Assembly: GCA_013400115.1 (NCBI GenBank)
Contig: VXBP01010266.1
Span: 930,001-994,000, forward strand
DNA from: Rhinopomastus cyanomelas
Taxonomy: Eukaryota > Chordata > Aves > Bucerotiformes > Rhinopomastidae
Direction of reading: 5' to 3'
Length of the DNA stretch: 64,000 bases
Within the stretch, counting starts at the first letter, position 1. The number at the start of each line of letters is the position of its first letter. Of the stretch, positions 47,850-60,365 are shown in pieces. The position numbers and the translations under genes were made by a program. Under the pieces are notes generated by a model. The model was not told the origin of the DNA. It saw only the letters and a list, made by a program, of their open reading frames with translations, and did no database searches.

Positions 47850-50800
47850 TGCAACCTCTGTGGTAAAGCAGCATTGAGAGAACCCAAACAAAGGAGAACG
47901 TAGATGAATGCTGTTGCTTCTGGACTGGCAGTGGCTAGATCCAAGCTCTAGATCCAAGCAAAGCATCTCTTCACAACAGTCCTCAAGGCTTCTTCCCACG
48001 GCACAAGAACTTGCTAGCTTGGGTGCACAACTGTGTGAACCTGACGACACACTGTGTGGTAGAAATGCACCCCCTTTTTCCTTGTTGTTGCTCTAGGAAG
48101 TGTATAATATCTCGAACTAATTACAGCTGATGTAAAGCACATTTAAGGAAACCCATTAAGGGAGAATTAGAACTAGAGCAGACTAGCTATTCTTTAATGG
48201 CCTCGACTGTGCATCTTTTGATGCCTTGGTAGCTTTTTTAACGCTCGTTGTTCATCTGTCTTGACTAAATGACTGAGAAGCTTCTTTCGGGTCACACTCT
48301 GGCTGTAATGTCAAAAACCTGCTGTTTTCAGCTGAAAAAATGATGATCCGGAAAGGTAGACTCTGGGCAGGGTTCAGTGCTGTGTTTGTTGTTGAGATTT
48401 GAAGCATTGTGTTACTGCTCAGTGTGACTGTATGATAGAGGAATCTCTAATATGCTTCCTTGGAGCTATTAATTATTTACTTTCTTGAAACAGAGATCAT
48501 AGGCAATTCTACACGACTCCCCTTCTTGCAGACTTTCCTGTCTCTCGCTTTATTTTTGTGTGCTTTGCAAATGCCTGTAAATTCCCTTTCACTGGAAGGG
48601 GAAACAAGTAATAAGACTATTGCAGCTCTTTCATAATTAATTAATTTCAATTTAAAACAATCAAGCAGTTCCTGTCCATTGTTCTGTGCGCTTTTCCAAG
48701 GCATTAAGATTCACAATATCAAAATAAGTTCCAGATGGAGGGGCATGCTTTATAATCAGAAAGAAAGTCTGCTTTTGTCAAAAATTTGAAGAGCCTGATC
48801 AAAACAAAGTTTTCTGCTTAAGTGCATCTCTCAAGCTTTGAGCTATTTGCTTTAAAAGTTGCTTAAAACTACCGATTTGAAACGTTCCACAGGGCATTAA
48901 CTTTTAAACAGAGCTACAGAGTGAGAGACACAGTGAGATAGGACTATTTATTCATTCATTTCCTCCAACACTCTTGGCATCTGTTAAAATATAACCAGGC
49001 TTAGCACCTTTTCCTGCTCCTGACACTCTGTTTTCTGCGATAAAAGGAATATTTGCCAACGATAAATCATCTCTTTGCTAATAATCAATAAATAACACAT
49101 TCTCCTTGGGGAAAAATGGCACAATGAAATGAAAAATATTGAGCAGAAGAAAAGATGGTCAAAAGGGTACCCTGAGAAAGTCTGTGGGTTCCTCTGCTTC
49201 AATAAATACTTGGGCTTGCAGAAGAACTTTTAACGTGGCAGCTTGCAGTGAGTCTTTTCTGAACAGAAAAGTCGCTTATGTAAGAGGTTTATATTATGTA
49301 AATGTTACTGTTATTGGCAATAGCCCATTCTGAGGGAACACTTTATATTCAGAAAAGCATTTGCAAATAATGGGATAGATGCAGCAGTCTCTAGTCCTGA
49401 TTTGGCAACTTTCTCTTTGAAGTCAATGGAAGTTTTGCCTGAATAAAGGTGGAAGGAATTAGCCCATTCATTAGTATCTGAATTACATCAGGAGCTGACT
49501 GCTAAACAATAAAATCATGATTCATAACATAACAGCTTCACTTAATTCTTTTGTAGTCTTAATATATCTCATTATATGGTACTTCTGTTCTTTCCTTTCT
49601 GTGCAGTATTCAAATTAAGAACAGCCACCTTTACGTAACTGATGGGTAGACATGTTTTGCTGCCTTAGCAAGATCAAAGGGTTTTATAGACCCTTTTTGG
49701 ATGGGTACCAAGGACAGGGTGATCAATCTCTTCTATAACCACTAAGCACAGTGTAAATATCGCATGGTACCCAATTAGACACAAGTGCTTTGCCAGATGC
49801 TGAGAGCATCATCAGTTGTCAAGAGCTTCCCGAGTCTGTGGGACAGCCCAGAATTTATTGGGGATTAGCGGTGGTCCAAGTTGTCGCCCCACTGATTTGT
49901 GCTCGCTCAGCTGTGCCCTCCTGTAAGCAGCCTGGTGATATGTGGAGATAAGGTTCAAGTGATAGTTCACCTCCCCCCAGACACGTTTGGGTGGGAAAGA
50001 GGCAGGACACTGGTGCTCCAGCTCTTCCCCTGTCACCATCGCCGCGTGAGGCTTGTTGCAATTGAGATGGCAAAATTGGAAGGGCATAAAAGGAGGAGAC
50101 TGAGGAGAACAGCCCAAGAAGAGGGATTCCCAAAAGGCTTTAATATGAAGCTGGAGTTAACCTCTCACCAGGAAGCCATCTGCAGCCTTCAGGCTTTAAG
50201 AATTCTTTTTATCTAGAGATGTAATTGAAACAAGCTGTGTAACAGCTGCAAGATGTCAGGTTTGTCAAAGTAACTAGAAAAATGAGTTCTGTGACACACT
50301 CACATGCAGCAGAGTAACCTACAGCTAAAAAAAAGGAATAAAATATCATATAGGTTAAAAAGAGGAAGGAAATAGTGAAGTAATGGGAGCTGCAGTTAAT
50401 TCTGGAGCACGGTTTGAAGTTTAACTGCAGCGAAGGCTTCTCAGAAGAGGAAGCTCTATAGCCCAGTGGAAACAATAGTGGAATTCCTTGCGTTCCCACC
50501 ATACCCGTACTTTGTTAGCGAGCTAGAATGGCTAGTGCTCTGCACTGGCTCCTGGGTTGGGTGACCACCCTGCTATTTCACCCCCCTGCCTGTTGCTGCT
50601 GTTATTTGGGTGCGTTGCCATCAGACTTGGTGTCTGTAGGCAGGGACACGGATTTGCTGCGCTAGGTGCTGGTCAGACACGGGACAGCCAACCAGTAGTG
50701 GGACCAAAAACTTGGCAGGCAAAGTCAAAGACAAAGGAAAATGATGGTTGTAGGCAAAACTGGTCAGAAAGAAAAGACAAATAGTGTTTGGAGCAAACCA

Positions 50801-53031
50801 CCAGCCTGGCAGTGCTGCCAGATACATGTGTGAGCATGATGGGGAATAAAAGAGAAGCTTCTTCTCAAGAGCCCCAGAAGGAACAATGCAGTAATTTCGT
50901 GCCTGTTTACGAGGACTACTCCCAAGCATGAGTGACAGCACACGGATCCCCTGAAGGTGTTAGTCAAAGGCTTGGAGAGTAAATTGCCCCAGTGGGTCGA
51001 GAGAAGATTAGAGTCAGCCTTTTGGTAATGACTTTTCATAGTGATGGGGACAGGCCACAGAGGGCTTTCGTGGTGAGGAAAGTAGGAACCAGTGAAGAGA
51101 AGAGGCTCGTAGCCAAAGCAATGTGCATGGGAAATGCTGTTTGCTGCAGCATCTTGTCTGGAGCTGGCTCTTCTCTGCAAAGCCCAGATGTACAAACTGA
51201 GGTATGCATAGCAACAGAAAAATGCCCTTGCCCAAAGATCTTGGTAGATGGGTAAGTGAAAACTCAGTCAGGAACATACTGTGGTTGACAGCTTCCATAA
51301 TCCTAACGTGTTAAAGTTCTGCACGTTCCTTGGTGTGCGATGGCGTTCCTCATCGCCGGGAAGGGAGAGGAGTGGAGCCTGAAGCTACATGAGACCAAAG
51401 ACAGTGAATGCTCTTGAGTTACCTTCATGCCATCTCCATGCACACCATACTGAAGCCTCTAGAATCACCAATGCAAAAATCAGGCTGCATAGTCAGGATG
51501 GAGGTAGAAGGTTTAGCTGTAGGAGTGGAGAGAAAGCCTGATGCTTCTGTGATGGAGGCGCAAGAAGTCGTTCTGGGGGACAGAAAGCCACGGGCTAGGT
51601 GAAAGAAGCACATCCCCTGCTCTGAGTAGGAATGGCAGGTACATGAAGATGTGTCTCGGGGATGGGGAGAGCTGCCTGGGGCATTTCCTGGAGGTGCAGG
51701 CAACTTGCCTGACAGCCCTTCCACAGTGAGCAAGGAGATAAACTCATCAGGGCTCAGTGTATTGAAGTGATTATAGCTATTGGGTGTTCCTCAGGGTGCT
51801 CCAGCACCTCATCAAAATACGTGTGGCACCAGTGGGAACTAATTAAATACACTTAGTAGAGTACTCCTATGGAATACTATTCCAATACTACCGGTTTGGA
51901 TCAGAGTGAGCCAACACCCCTGATGCCAGTCAAATAGACCCTAATTCCCACTTTCAGAAATTGCTTGGAAACATCTCATCTCTCATTGGAAACTTGCAAG
52001 AAAATAGATTTCTGATTTGTTCTGTTGAACTGAAAAAAAAAGGGGGCAGCTTCAGTGTTTGCCTTTTCTCGACTCATATTCACATGAAAAAACAGCCAAT
52101 AAAATTTCAGTGGTGCCTCTGCTGCAATATGAGTGGCAGAAGAAAAGTAGTTTGTTAAAACTGAAGTAATCATAACTCATTAGGTGCTAATGTATCTCCT
52201 GTGTGGTGGAGAAACAGGCTAGCTCTACACAAAGGCTGCTAGCCGGCCATTATCTGTTCACGGTCCCCTCTGGAGAATAGAAAAGCACAAACAAGTTTTC
52301 TCCCAACACGCTCTTAGGAGTCTGCTAAAATAGCTGCCTTTACTTCAGCCCAGAAGTCTGTCTCTGCCTGCAGACAGAATGAAAGAGAATCCAGAAGTTT
52401 GAGTGTGGTTCCCATATTTGTCCCTGAGAAGTCTCAGGAGAAAAGGGTTGTGTGTGCTCACAGATGTCCCGTGTACGTGCGGTAAATCCGACGTGTTCTG
52501 AACACGTCGTTGGCCTCGCTGCACCTGGTAGTAAACCATGGCAGTAAATTGGGTGATCTGCACGTGCACAGTAAATCTGATGCACCTGAGTGCAGGCACG
52601 CAGGGTGGACATGCTGTGCACAGACTGGCTGTTTTCCACACTGACTGGCCTGCTGGGGAGTCCTGGCAAAGCTACTGACTTCCTCTTTCCATGTCAGAAT
52701 TTCCAGGGCCAGTGGGATGTTTGGGAGACGGAAGCTTGGCCACCAGTTTTCATTGTGCCTCTACTCGCTTAAGTCATGATGCCACCCTGAAAATACAAAC
52801 AAGCCCACACCCCTGAAGATGCTCTTTCTGTCATCCTAGGTATTTTTTGCTAATCATACTTCACACTCTTGCAACTTCAAATTCTTGCAAGTCCAGATCT
52901 GCTCTCTAGTTTATTTGCATGAAGGTTTTGAGTGTGTCAGGTAAATGCTCTTACACATTCAGGGCACAGGGGCTCTCTCAGTTTCCATTCAAAACTTTTA
53001 TCAGACTTTAGTTGAAGAGCTGTGAATGCAT
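47850..53031. other. AFF3 intron 1, long unique tract
   Basis: 5.2 kb without any recognised CR1 copy, the longest CR1-free stretch of the intron part. 48460-49600 is AT-rich with several TAATTAATTAATTT-type tracts. No exon recognised. Confidence 0.5.
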
Positions 53032-53153
53032 GAGGACCTTCCTTGGTCATGATGGAGGTCTGGGTGTCTCAGGTAGGGAGGTTTCGGAGCCTGAGGACCT
53101 TTCTTGGTCGTGATGGAGGTCCGAGTGTCTCAGGCAGGGAGATTCTGGAGCCT
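53032..53153. repeat. Tandem duplication, 2 x 61 bp
   Basis: Units 53032-53092 and 53093-53153 both start GAGGACCTT/TCTTGGTC and end GGAGCCT, differing at about eight sites. The unit is not CR1-like and was not recognised elsewhere in the window. It lies about 140 bases from the SINE-like element at 53296. Confidence 0.9.
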
Positions 53154-53295
53154 GATAGACCCACCAGTGACTGTTTATTGTCCTGTCATCTCTGAATGTG
53201 TTCAGAAGCGGTTAACTTCAGGCCACAGTGAAGATCCTAGAGTGGGTATGGGTTGCTCTGCCCTGTAGGCCAACTGGCTTGGCACAGAGTATCTC

Positions 53296-53463
53296 TCAGA
53301 ATGTTAGAGGTTGGAAGGGACCTCGAAAGATCATCTAAGTCCAACCCACTGCTGCTGGAGCAGGGTAGCCTACAGTACTGTCTCAAGATGTCCTACATGG
53401 GGCTCGAACCCATGATCCCAGGAATTCAGAGTCCCATGTTCTACCAACTGAGCCAGCCAGGTG
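53296..53463 (-). mobile_element. Candidate SINE: tRNA-Lys-like head plus CR1 tail
   Basis: On the minus strand the element starts with a 74-base tRNA-like head (53462 down to 53389), followed by a short linker and a CR1-type 3' end (about 53375-53299). The head resembles tRNA-Lys(CUU): box A TGGCTCAGTTGG (53444-53455), box B GGTTCGAGCCC (53400-53410) and a perfect 5-bp T stem. The anticodon position reads CTG and the acceptor stem pairs poorly, so it is not a working tRNA. The tail carries GGTTGGACTTAGATGATCTT and ends TCTAACATTCT. ATCTC lies at both edges (53291, 53464), a weak possible target-site duplication. The passerine TguSINE1 has the same tRNA-plus-CR1 plan but a tRNA-Ile head. Confidence 0.7.
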
Positions 53464-55017
53464 ATCTCCATGGGGTGGAAAACAAGGTGGCCACACGCAA
53501 ACTGCCTGTAGGAAATACTTCCTCGCCCACTTGGCTATTGGAAGTGCTAAGTATATATACACAGGTTTGATTGTTTTAATTTGGGGGCTTTTTGGTCTGA
53601 GTGAGAGCAGCAGCAAACCCCACTGAGGAACAGCAGCAGAGAATATGGCGGCTCTGCCCAAACTGGCGCTGCCTTTGCTCCCACCTCTGCGTTTGAGAGG
53701 GGAAAGACCAGAGCCCTGGAAGGCCGGGTGACTGATGTGATGAAAATGAAAACATCCCCTTATTTACTTTCTCTGGCAAATGAGCCTTCTTCACTGTCAT
53801 GATATGGGCTGCATGGAAATGAAGCTGGGGACCTTACTGGATTATAAATCACAGCACTTGTTTTTAAGTAGAGGGTATATTCAGAGTGAAGATGCCAGCT
53901 TGATTTCAGTGTACCAGAAGCCATCGAAGGGACTACTAGACCCTATTGAGTTACGGTCTTGCATCTCCCCACGACTTCCTCACAGTGGTTGGACACTGCC
54001 TCTGGGCTGCTTAGCAATTCTGAGCTAGGCTGGAGGGGATTTGTGTTCTTCCTCAGCTGGCGATGCACTTATCAAGCCAGCTACCTCCGATCCGATGCGG
54101 CAGGCTGCCAACAGGCTTGTCACGATTTATGAAGAGGGTTTGTCGTAAAGATGGAAGTGTAATGAGAACCACATCCACCAATTAAACACCTACGTTTTCT
54201 TTCAGAGTCCAAACAATGGACGGCTCTCCTTTTGCAGAAGAGATTTCTCAAGTCTAAGCAACTCACAGAAGACACATAAATTAGGAAGGAAGCTTTGAGT
54301 AGATGTTTAATGAGTCTCTGGCACAATGACACAGTGAGGTGTGACACGTTCATGAATATGATCTACTTGCAAACATTTAGCCCTCAGCAATCAAGCCAAA
54401 GTGATGCGACCGACCACGGGACGCGTTCGGGTCAGGTCTTTAGTGTGTGTGATATCAATCATTTCCTGACAGGTCCTGAGTACACTTGGTGCTTTTCTTA
54501 GTGTGTGAAACACGATTTGAACACCAGAAAATTAGCATCAGGCATATTTTTACTCAAGTGAACAGAAACTGACCTCTTGATCGTGGTAAGACATGGAAAA
54601 GGATGTTTGAAAATAACTGTGGAGTTTTTAGGCAGAAATAGAGGAGAAGGTAGAGCCTGATGTGACACAATGGCAGGGGGTAGCAACAGGAGCTTGGGGA
54701 GCTGTTTTCTCAGAAGAAAATCACTGACATCAAGACATTTAATTCCAAGGACATTCAGCAGACACTGCAGAGAAATGGTGTCAAAATTAATTTTGCATAA
54801 TTTTGCTGACAGCACTCGATTACCAGACAGCTGATGTGGGCCAGATGCACTGAAAGACGCTACAAAAACACACTGGGTGACAATAAAAACAAGTGATGTT
54901 ATTGACAGTGGGGTTGTGTTTACCTCAAGTGATGCTCTGTGGTGTTTGGCACCAGTTGCACTGAACATCTCTCTGGTGTGTTTTAGCTTGGAGGAGGTGG
55001 CCCAGATGAACCCATGG
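53464..55017. other. AFF3 intron 1, unique
   Basis: Contains a perfect 14-base palindrome, CAAAATTAATTTTG (54782-54795), followed by GCATAATTTTGCTGAC. The 156-codon minus frame (54498-54968) has no recognised domain. Confidence 0.5.
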
Positions 55018-55342
55018 AGATGGGTAGATTTAGACTGGATGTGAGGAGGAAGTTCTTCACAGTGAGAGCAGTGAGAGCCTGGAATGGGTTGCCCAGGAAG
55101 GTGGTGGAGATCTCATCCTTGGAGGTGTTTAAGGCCAGGCTGGATGAGGCTCTGTCCAGCCTGATCTAGGGTGGGGTGTCCCTGCCCATGGCAGGGGAGT
55201 TTGAACTGGATGATCCTGTGGTCCCTTCTAACCCTGACTGACTGTATGACTTGGACTGGGTGATGCTGCTGTGGGAGGGGGATTGAACTGGATGATCTCT
55301 CGAGGTCCCTTCCAATCCCCAATGAGTCTATGATTCTATAAC
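55018..55342 (+). mobile_element. CR1 LINE 3' end, group B, two-module tail
   Basis: Begins at GATGGGTAGATTTAGACTGG (last ORF2 codons), then GGTGTTTAAGGCCAGGCTGG, module one (GAACTGGATGATCCTGTGG) and module two (GATTGAACTGGATGATCTCT), ending in TGAGTCTATGATTCTATA. It has the same layout as 10868-11204. Confidence 0.92.
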
Positions 55343-58300
55343 CATTTTTGTTTTGTGGGCTCAATCACGTGACAGGTCAAAAGTAGGGGGCTGGAACCGG
55401 AATTGTCTGTGAGATTGTTTTCTAAGCGTGATGGGATGTGAGTAGGTTGCTTATTGCACAGTACTTCATACAGGGATGCATCTACACCTGAGGTCTGTAA
55501 TCTGAGGTGTGTGATTGCTGAGAAAGTCAGTTAAGCCAAGAGATGTTTCATTGCTTATGGGGAGGACAGTCTAGGGCAGCACGAGAGAATCTTGAGCATC
55601 CAGTGTAAAGAAAGAGCAAGATGCTCTGGAAGGTTGAAGTATGGGAAGTAATCCACAGAGGATGCTTGTTAGCAGGCTGGAGACAGACCTGGATTGGAAG
55701 CTGAGTGTGGTGCTGATGTACTGGCTGAGCCGCTAAACATCGCTTCGATTCTATCCGTTGCTTAATACGCCTAACGATCGCCACATCAGCCAGAAGTTCC
55801 TCTGAGTTGTTTGGAGACTGGATTTTGATTTTGCTCATCCAACCAGACAGTGCAAGTGCATGCCAGGAGGCTAATTTAGCTGGTGGTGTGCCACCAAAGC
55901 AGACACTCGCTTCAGGCTGCGCAGCTCTTCAGCAAGGTGGTTTGTGCACACAGCTTAGGCTGCATTAACATCGCAAAGTCCACGACACAAGGCCCTCACA
56001 CAACCCACTTAGGCAGCCGAGATGCCCTTGTTTTCTGGCAGGAGCACACTTAGACAGCATATCCAGGCAACCTGGGGATTAGCAGACTTGTTAGCCCAGT
56101 CGCCACAGTGTTCCTTGTATGGCACCCAGGGAGGTGATGGCTGAAACCCCCTTTCCAGTTGAATGTTTTAGCCAATTTCCTTCTAGTCCCATGATCTCTC
56201 TATTCCCACACCCTTACTCGAGTCTAGCTCCAGGAAGAGTGGTGAAAGGCTTGTCAGTTAGAAAATCCTTTGACCACCTAAGACACACATGATCCTTGAG
56301 GTCTGTGTTCATTCACATCCATGGATGTGAACCCCATGGTGCAGATGCGCTTGGATCTGGTCTTCCCATTTTATAATGTTGGTGCTTTGAGCACTGGGAT
56401 GTCACCAAAACAGTGTGCTTGGCTGTGTCCCTTGCTTTTCTTTGCCAAGGTGTGCCCCTGTTGTCTGACCTAAATGCCCAAGGACACGTGGCTAGAACTC
56501 AGGCTCCTGAGTCTTCCTTCCCGGACGGAGTGTAATCACAGCAGAACCCTGAGTGCTCCAACATTTCCCTTTGGCAGGCACAGGGTTTGGCTCCCAGCTT
56601 AACCTCTGGCTATTGAGAAGCTTGTTGTTGTGTCCCCATCCTGAGTACAGGCAGCTTTGGCACCCCATGCAGCACTGTGAGATCCATTTCAGGAGCTGGG
56701 TGCCTAACAGCACCCAGCTGTGCAGCTCATCCCTGCGCGCAAGTCTTTTAGAAGAAGGTTTCGATCTTGATGTTGTTAGGTTTAAGGTGAGTGTTGTCCC
56801 ACCAGTTTGACTGAAGCCAGCTGCTTCTTGCTGGTGAGGACTGGTAAATGCCATTTCACTGGAAACAGGTGCATTTGTTCCATCTTCTAGTTTTTCAGAA
56901 AAAGCACCTTTGCGTGGAAAGTAAACCCAGTTTTGTTGTTAATGGCAAGATGGTCTAAACAGACAGAGGACAACCCCCATCTAATCTAATCTGTTTGGAG
57001 TGTTTCTGGAGAGCCCCTTGCTGGTGCCTGAGTGACAAATGAAGGTCTGGATTGCACCTGCCAGGTGTGTGCCTGGGGAAAAGGCATGTGCAGCACACAA
57101 GGGTGAAGGCATGTGTGTCCTCCTGCTCTCACGCAGGAACTATGCTCTGTTCAGTATTTTCTGGTGAGACATTTTACATTTCCCAGTAGACAGCAGGTCG
57201 GATTTCTAAAATAATACCAGTAACTACGGACTTGCCTATAACTGAGCAAGCAAAATACATGGGGATGTAAACTGAGTAGCCTGCTGCACGATCTGCAGGG
57301 GGCTGGCGTCGGTATGTGGAAAATTACACACATATGTGCAGCTATTTAACAGAACGTGTGCATATAGACTTAAAATACAGCCAGTGTCATTCCCACACCC
57401 AATTCTAGGCTTTTCTTGAAAGAATGAGAAGTACCAGTATGTGGTAGAGCAGTCAAAACCAGTGGCTTCCATCCAAATTTTTAAGGTAGTCTTCATCTGT
57501 AATTGGCAACTTGTGTCGTGCTCCTCAGCCAGGGGCAAGCGTGGCCGTGATGCACAGATTTTGGCACTAGCAGCAGCAGACAATTTCCTTCCAGAAAGAA
57601 GATAGGGATGTGTAAGTGTCCTGTTCTGTTCCTGTCATCAAGAACACATCTTTCTGTTCCTTCTGCAGTTGCCTGTTCCCCGGGGCCGCTCACACCAAAC
57701 ACCACTGAGCAAACAGTTTGGGATTCATCTTTTCCTCTGCAGTGAAGCTGGTAGCTGGTCCAGCTTTTTGCTCCCTCTATCAGTCTTTTACCATGAAGGG
57801 CTAGGACCAGGTACAGGACTGTGTTGTGGCAATCAGTTGTGCCCGCAGGGGAAGAGGAAGATGCAGACTACAGGGCTGTGTGTGACAGGGACTGGGAACG
57901 CGATAGTGGGAAGTGAGGGTTGCCTAAGGCCAGGCCACTGTGTAACAGCCCCAGAGGGGTTGGCAACCTGCCCTCCTTAAGGAAGATGCTGACAGTTCCT
58001 CAGAGCAAATGAGCTCAGCCCCTCTCCCACTGCTCCTGACCATGCAGGAATGGCATGGGTACAGAAAAGGGTTTATTCAGGGGAAGGAGAAAGGAGAAAG
58101 GGCTCCCCACACCCTTCAGAATGCTGGCAGGCATCACTCATTGGACAGCCAGAGAAAACAGAGGAGAGAAGGGGGCTTCAGGTTTTATACCTCATCTCTG
58201 TTCTCCTCAGGCTCAAGAGCAGGAGCTGCCTGCAGGTTAGTCACCCCTCGCGTCCCTCAGCTCTGAGGGTTTTACAAGGGTGGCTGGAGCTCAGGGGAGG

Positions 58301-58360
58301 ATCTTGCCTGTTGCCGCTGTGCTGCGATGTTCCCCTCGCCTCCCACCCCCAATAGTCAGG
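55343..58360. other. AFF3 intron 1, unique
   Basis: No repeat, exon or RNA gene recognised in 3 kb. Confidence 0.5.
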
Positions 58361-58462
58361 ATATGTTCCTTTGCAGCTCGGTCTGGGTGATCCTGCCGGG
58401 CAGGAGGATTGGACTAGCTGATCTTTCGAGGTCCCTTCCCATCCCTAATGATTCTATGATTT
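58361..58462 (+). mobile_element. CR1 3' tail fragment (group A)
   Basis: ATATGTTCCTTTGCAGCTCG through GGATTGGACTAGCTGATC and an ATTCTATGATTT end. Confidence 0.88.
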
Positions 58463-59522
58463 CTCATCAGCAGGTTACAGAGCTGGGCAGCCACAGAGCT
58501 TCCCTCTGAAGCTTTGTGCTGCCAGAGGGCTTCCTAGGACAGCAGCCTTTCTTCGCTGGCTGTGTCTGAACATGAAGCAGAACAGGGAATCTGGCTGTTA
58601 GCAAGAATCCTCCCCAGACCCCAGCTTGCTTTCGCGGTCGCTGGTTATTTCTGGAACCGGGCGCATGTATACATTAGCAACACCAAGCCCTTATGCTGTT
58701 CAGGAAAACTTGGCTCTGAAGTGTATAGCTAGAAAACCTATCTGTCTGAGCCTCTTGGAATAACTCACAGTTTTTGCCAGCTGAGTAAAAGCAACAGCAT
58801 TTCTATGAACAGAAAGCTTTCTACAGCAGCTGCTGAGTTATGAGCAGCAAGAGCCATTCCCTTCAAACTCCAACCCGTGATGTATAACGCAGCCCTCGTT
58901 TGAGGATGAGGGGTTAGTATCATATTGACTTGGCTTTAAATTGCATTTCATTGTATTAAAGAGGATGTCTTTTTTTATCTCCCCTGTGGATCAAGACTTT
59001 CTGTGATGTGTGAAGTATTTGGCTTTCACACAGCTGTGGGGCTAGACTTGGGAAAACATTCAGCCACAAAGCCAAGATGATATTTAGTGAAAGCATCCCA
59101 GAACGTTATGATTTTTACAATTACCTTGTTGGTAGCTTGATTTTTGATGTGGATTTGCTGGTAGCTACCTTTGCACTTAAGGATTGTAAATTAATTAGAC
59201 ATACTGCTTCATCGACTCGGGAGGCAGGAGAACAGCTGAGCTAATAGGCATGAGAGTGCTGCACCAATTTGAGACTGAGGCTAAAGTGACATGATGGAGG
59301 GAGAGGTTAGTCCTCTCCCAAGGTTGTCACTCCTGGTCACATACTAATGTGAATTTATTGGACTGAAAGAGGTTAAAGAGGTAATTCTGCAGAAGAAGAG
59401 TGAAATTTCTAACATAAAATGGAACTCATCGATAGTCCTGGTGTCTGTGGGGAGTTGTCAGATTCCATAATATTAACCATGTAATTAGCAGGATGTAGAA
59501 AGTATGTGCTTTCAGATAATTC
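58463..59522. other. AFF3 intron 1, unique
   Basis: Nothing recognised. Confidence 0.5.
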
Positions 59523-59599
59523 TGAGTGATCCTGCTGGTGCAGGGGGATTGCACTAGATGATCTTTCGAGGTCCCTTCCTGTTCTTCATGATTCTATGG
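59523..59599 (+). mobile_element. CR1 3' tail fragment (group A)
   Basis: GAGTGATCCTGCTGGTGCAG with the GGATTGCACTAGATGATC core, ending ATGATTCTATGG. The next, longer CR1 copy starts directly at its end. Confidence 0.85.
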
Positions 59600-60365
59600 T
59601 AAGTGTAGAGTCTGGCATCTGGGCAAGAACAACCCCAGGTACCAGTACAGGCTGGGGACTGACCTGTTGGAGACCAGTGCAGGAGAACGGGACCTGGGGT
59701 TCCTGGTGGACAGCAGGATGGCCATGAGCCAGCAGTGTGCTCTTGTGGCCAAGAGGGCCAACAGCATCCTGGAGTGGCTCAGAATGGGGGTGGTTAGCAG
59801 ATCAAGAGAGGTTCTTCTCCCCCTCTACTCTGCACTGGTGAGACCACACCTGGAGTATTGTGTCCAGTTCTGGGCTTCTCAGTTCAGGAGGGATGTGGAG
59901 CTGCTGGAGGGAGTCCAGTGTAGGGCAAAGAGGATGATGAAGGAGGTGGAGCATCTCCTTTATGAAGAGAGGCTGAGGGAGCTGGATCTGTTTAGCTTGG
60001 AGAAGAGGAGACTGAGGTGTGACTTCATTAATGTCTATAAATATGTGAGGGGTGGATGTCAGGAGGATGGAGCCAGGCTTTTCTCAGTGTCATCTAGTGA
60101 TAGGACAAGGGGCAATGGTTTATAAGCTGGAACAGAGGAGGTTCCACATCCATGTGAGAAGGAACTTCTTCCCAGTGAGGGTGACAGAGCACTGGAACAG
60201 GCTGCCCAGGGAGGTTGTGGAGTCTCCTTCACTGGAGATGTTTAAGACCTGCCTGGATATGTTCCTGTGTGACTTGGTCTAGGTGATCCTGCTGTGTCAG
60301 GGGGATTGGACTGGATGATCTTTTGAGATCCCTTCCAATCCCTAATGATTCTATGATTCTGTGAT
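59598..60365 (+). mobile_element. CR1 LINE, group A, about 0.77 kb
   Basis: Starts at GGTAAGTGTAGAGTCTGGCA and runs to the octamer end. It encodes a long ORF2 stretch (59667-60125: DLGFLVDSRMAMSQQCALVA, LVRPHLEYCVQFWASQFRRD and so on), continuing in another frame to RLPREVVESPSLEMFK and LCDLV (to 60282). It shares its 5' start point with the copy at 61526. Confidence 0.94.

Noticed and set aside
53389..53462. Functional tRNA gene (tRNA-Lys or tRNA-Gln)
   Set aside because: The acceptor stem has at least three mismatches, the anticodon and D stems each have one, the anticodon position does not match the body, and it is fused to a CR1 tail.
54498..54968. 156-codon minus frame
   Set aside because: Cys/Ser/Leu-rich with no domain; probably chance.
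59667..60125. 152-codon frame as a host gene
   Set aside because: It is the CR1 reverse-transcriptase C-terminal region of a truncated LINE.
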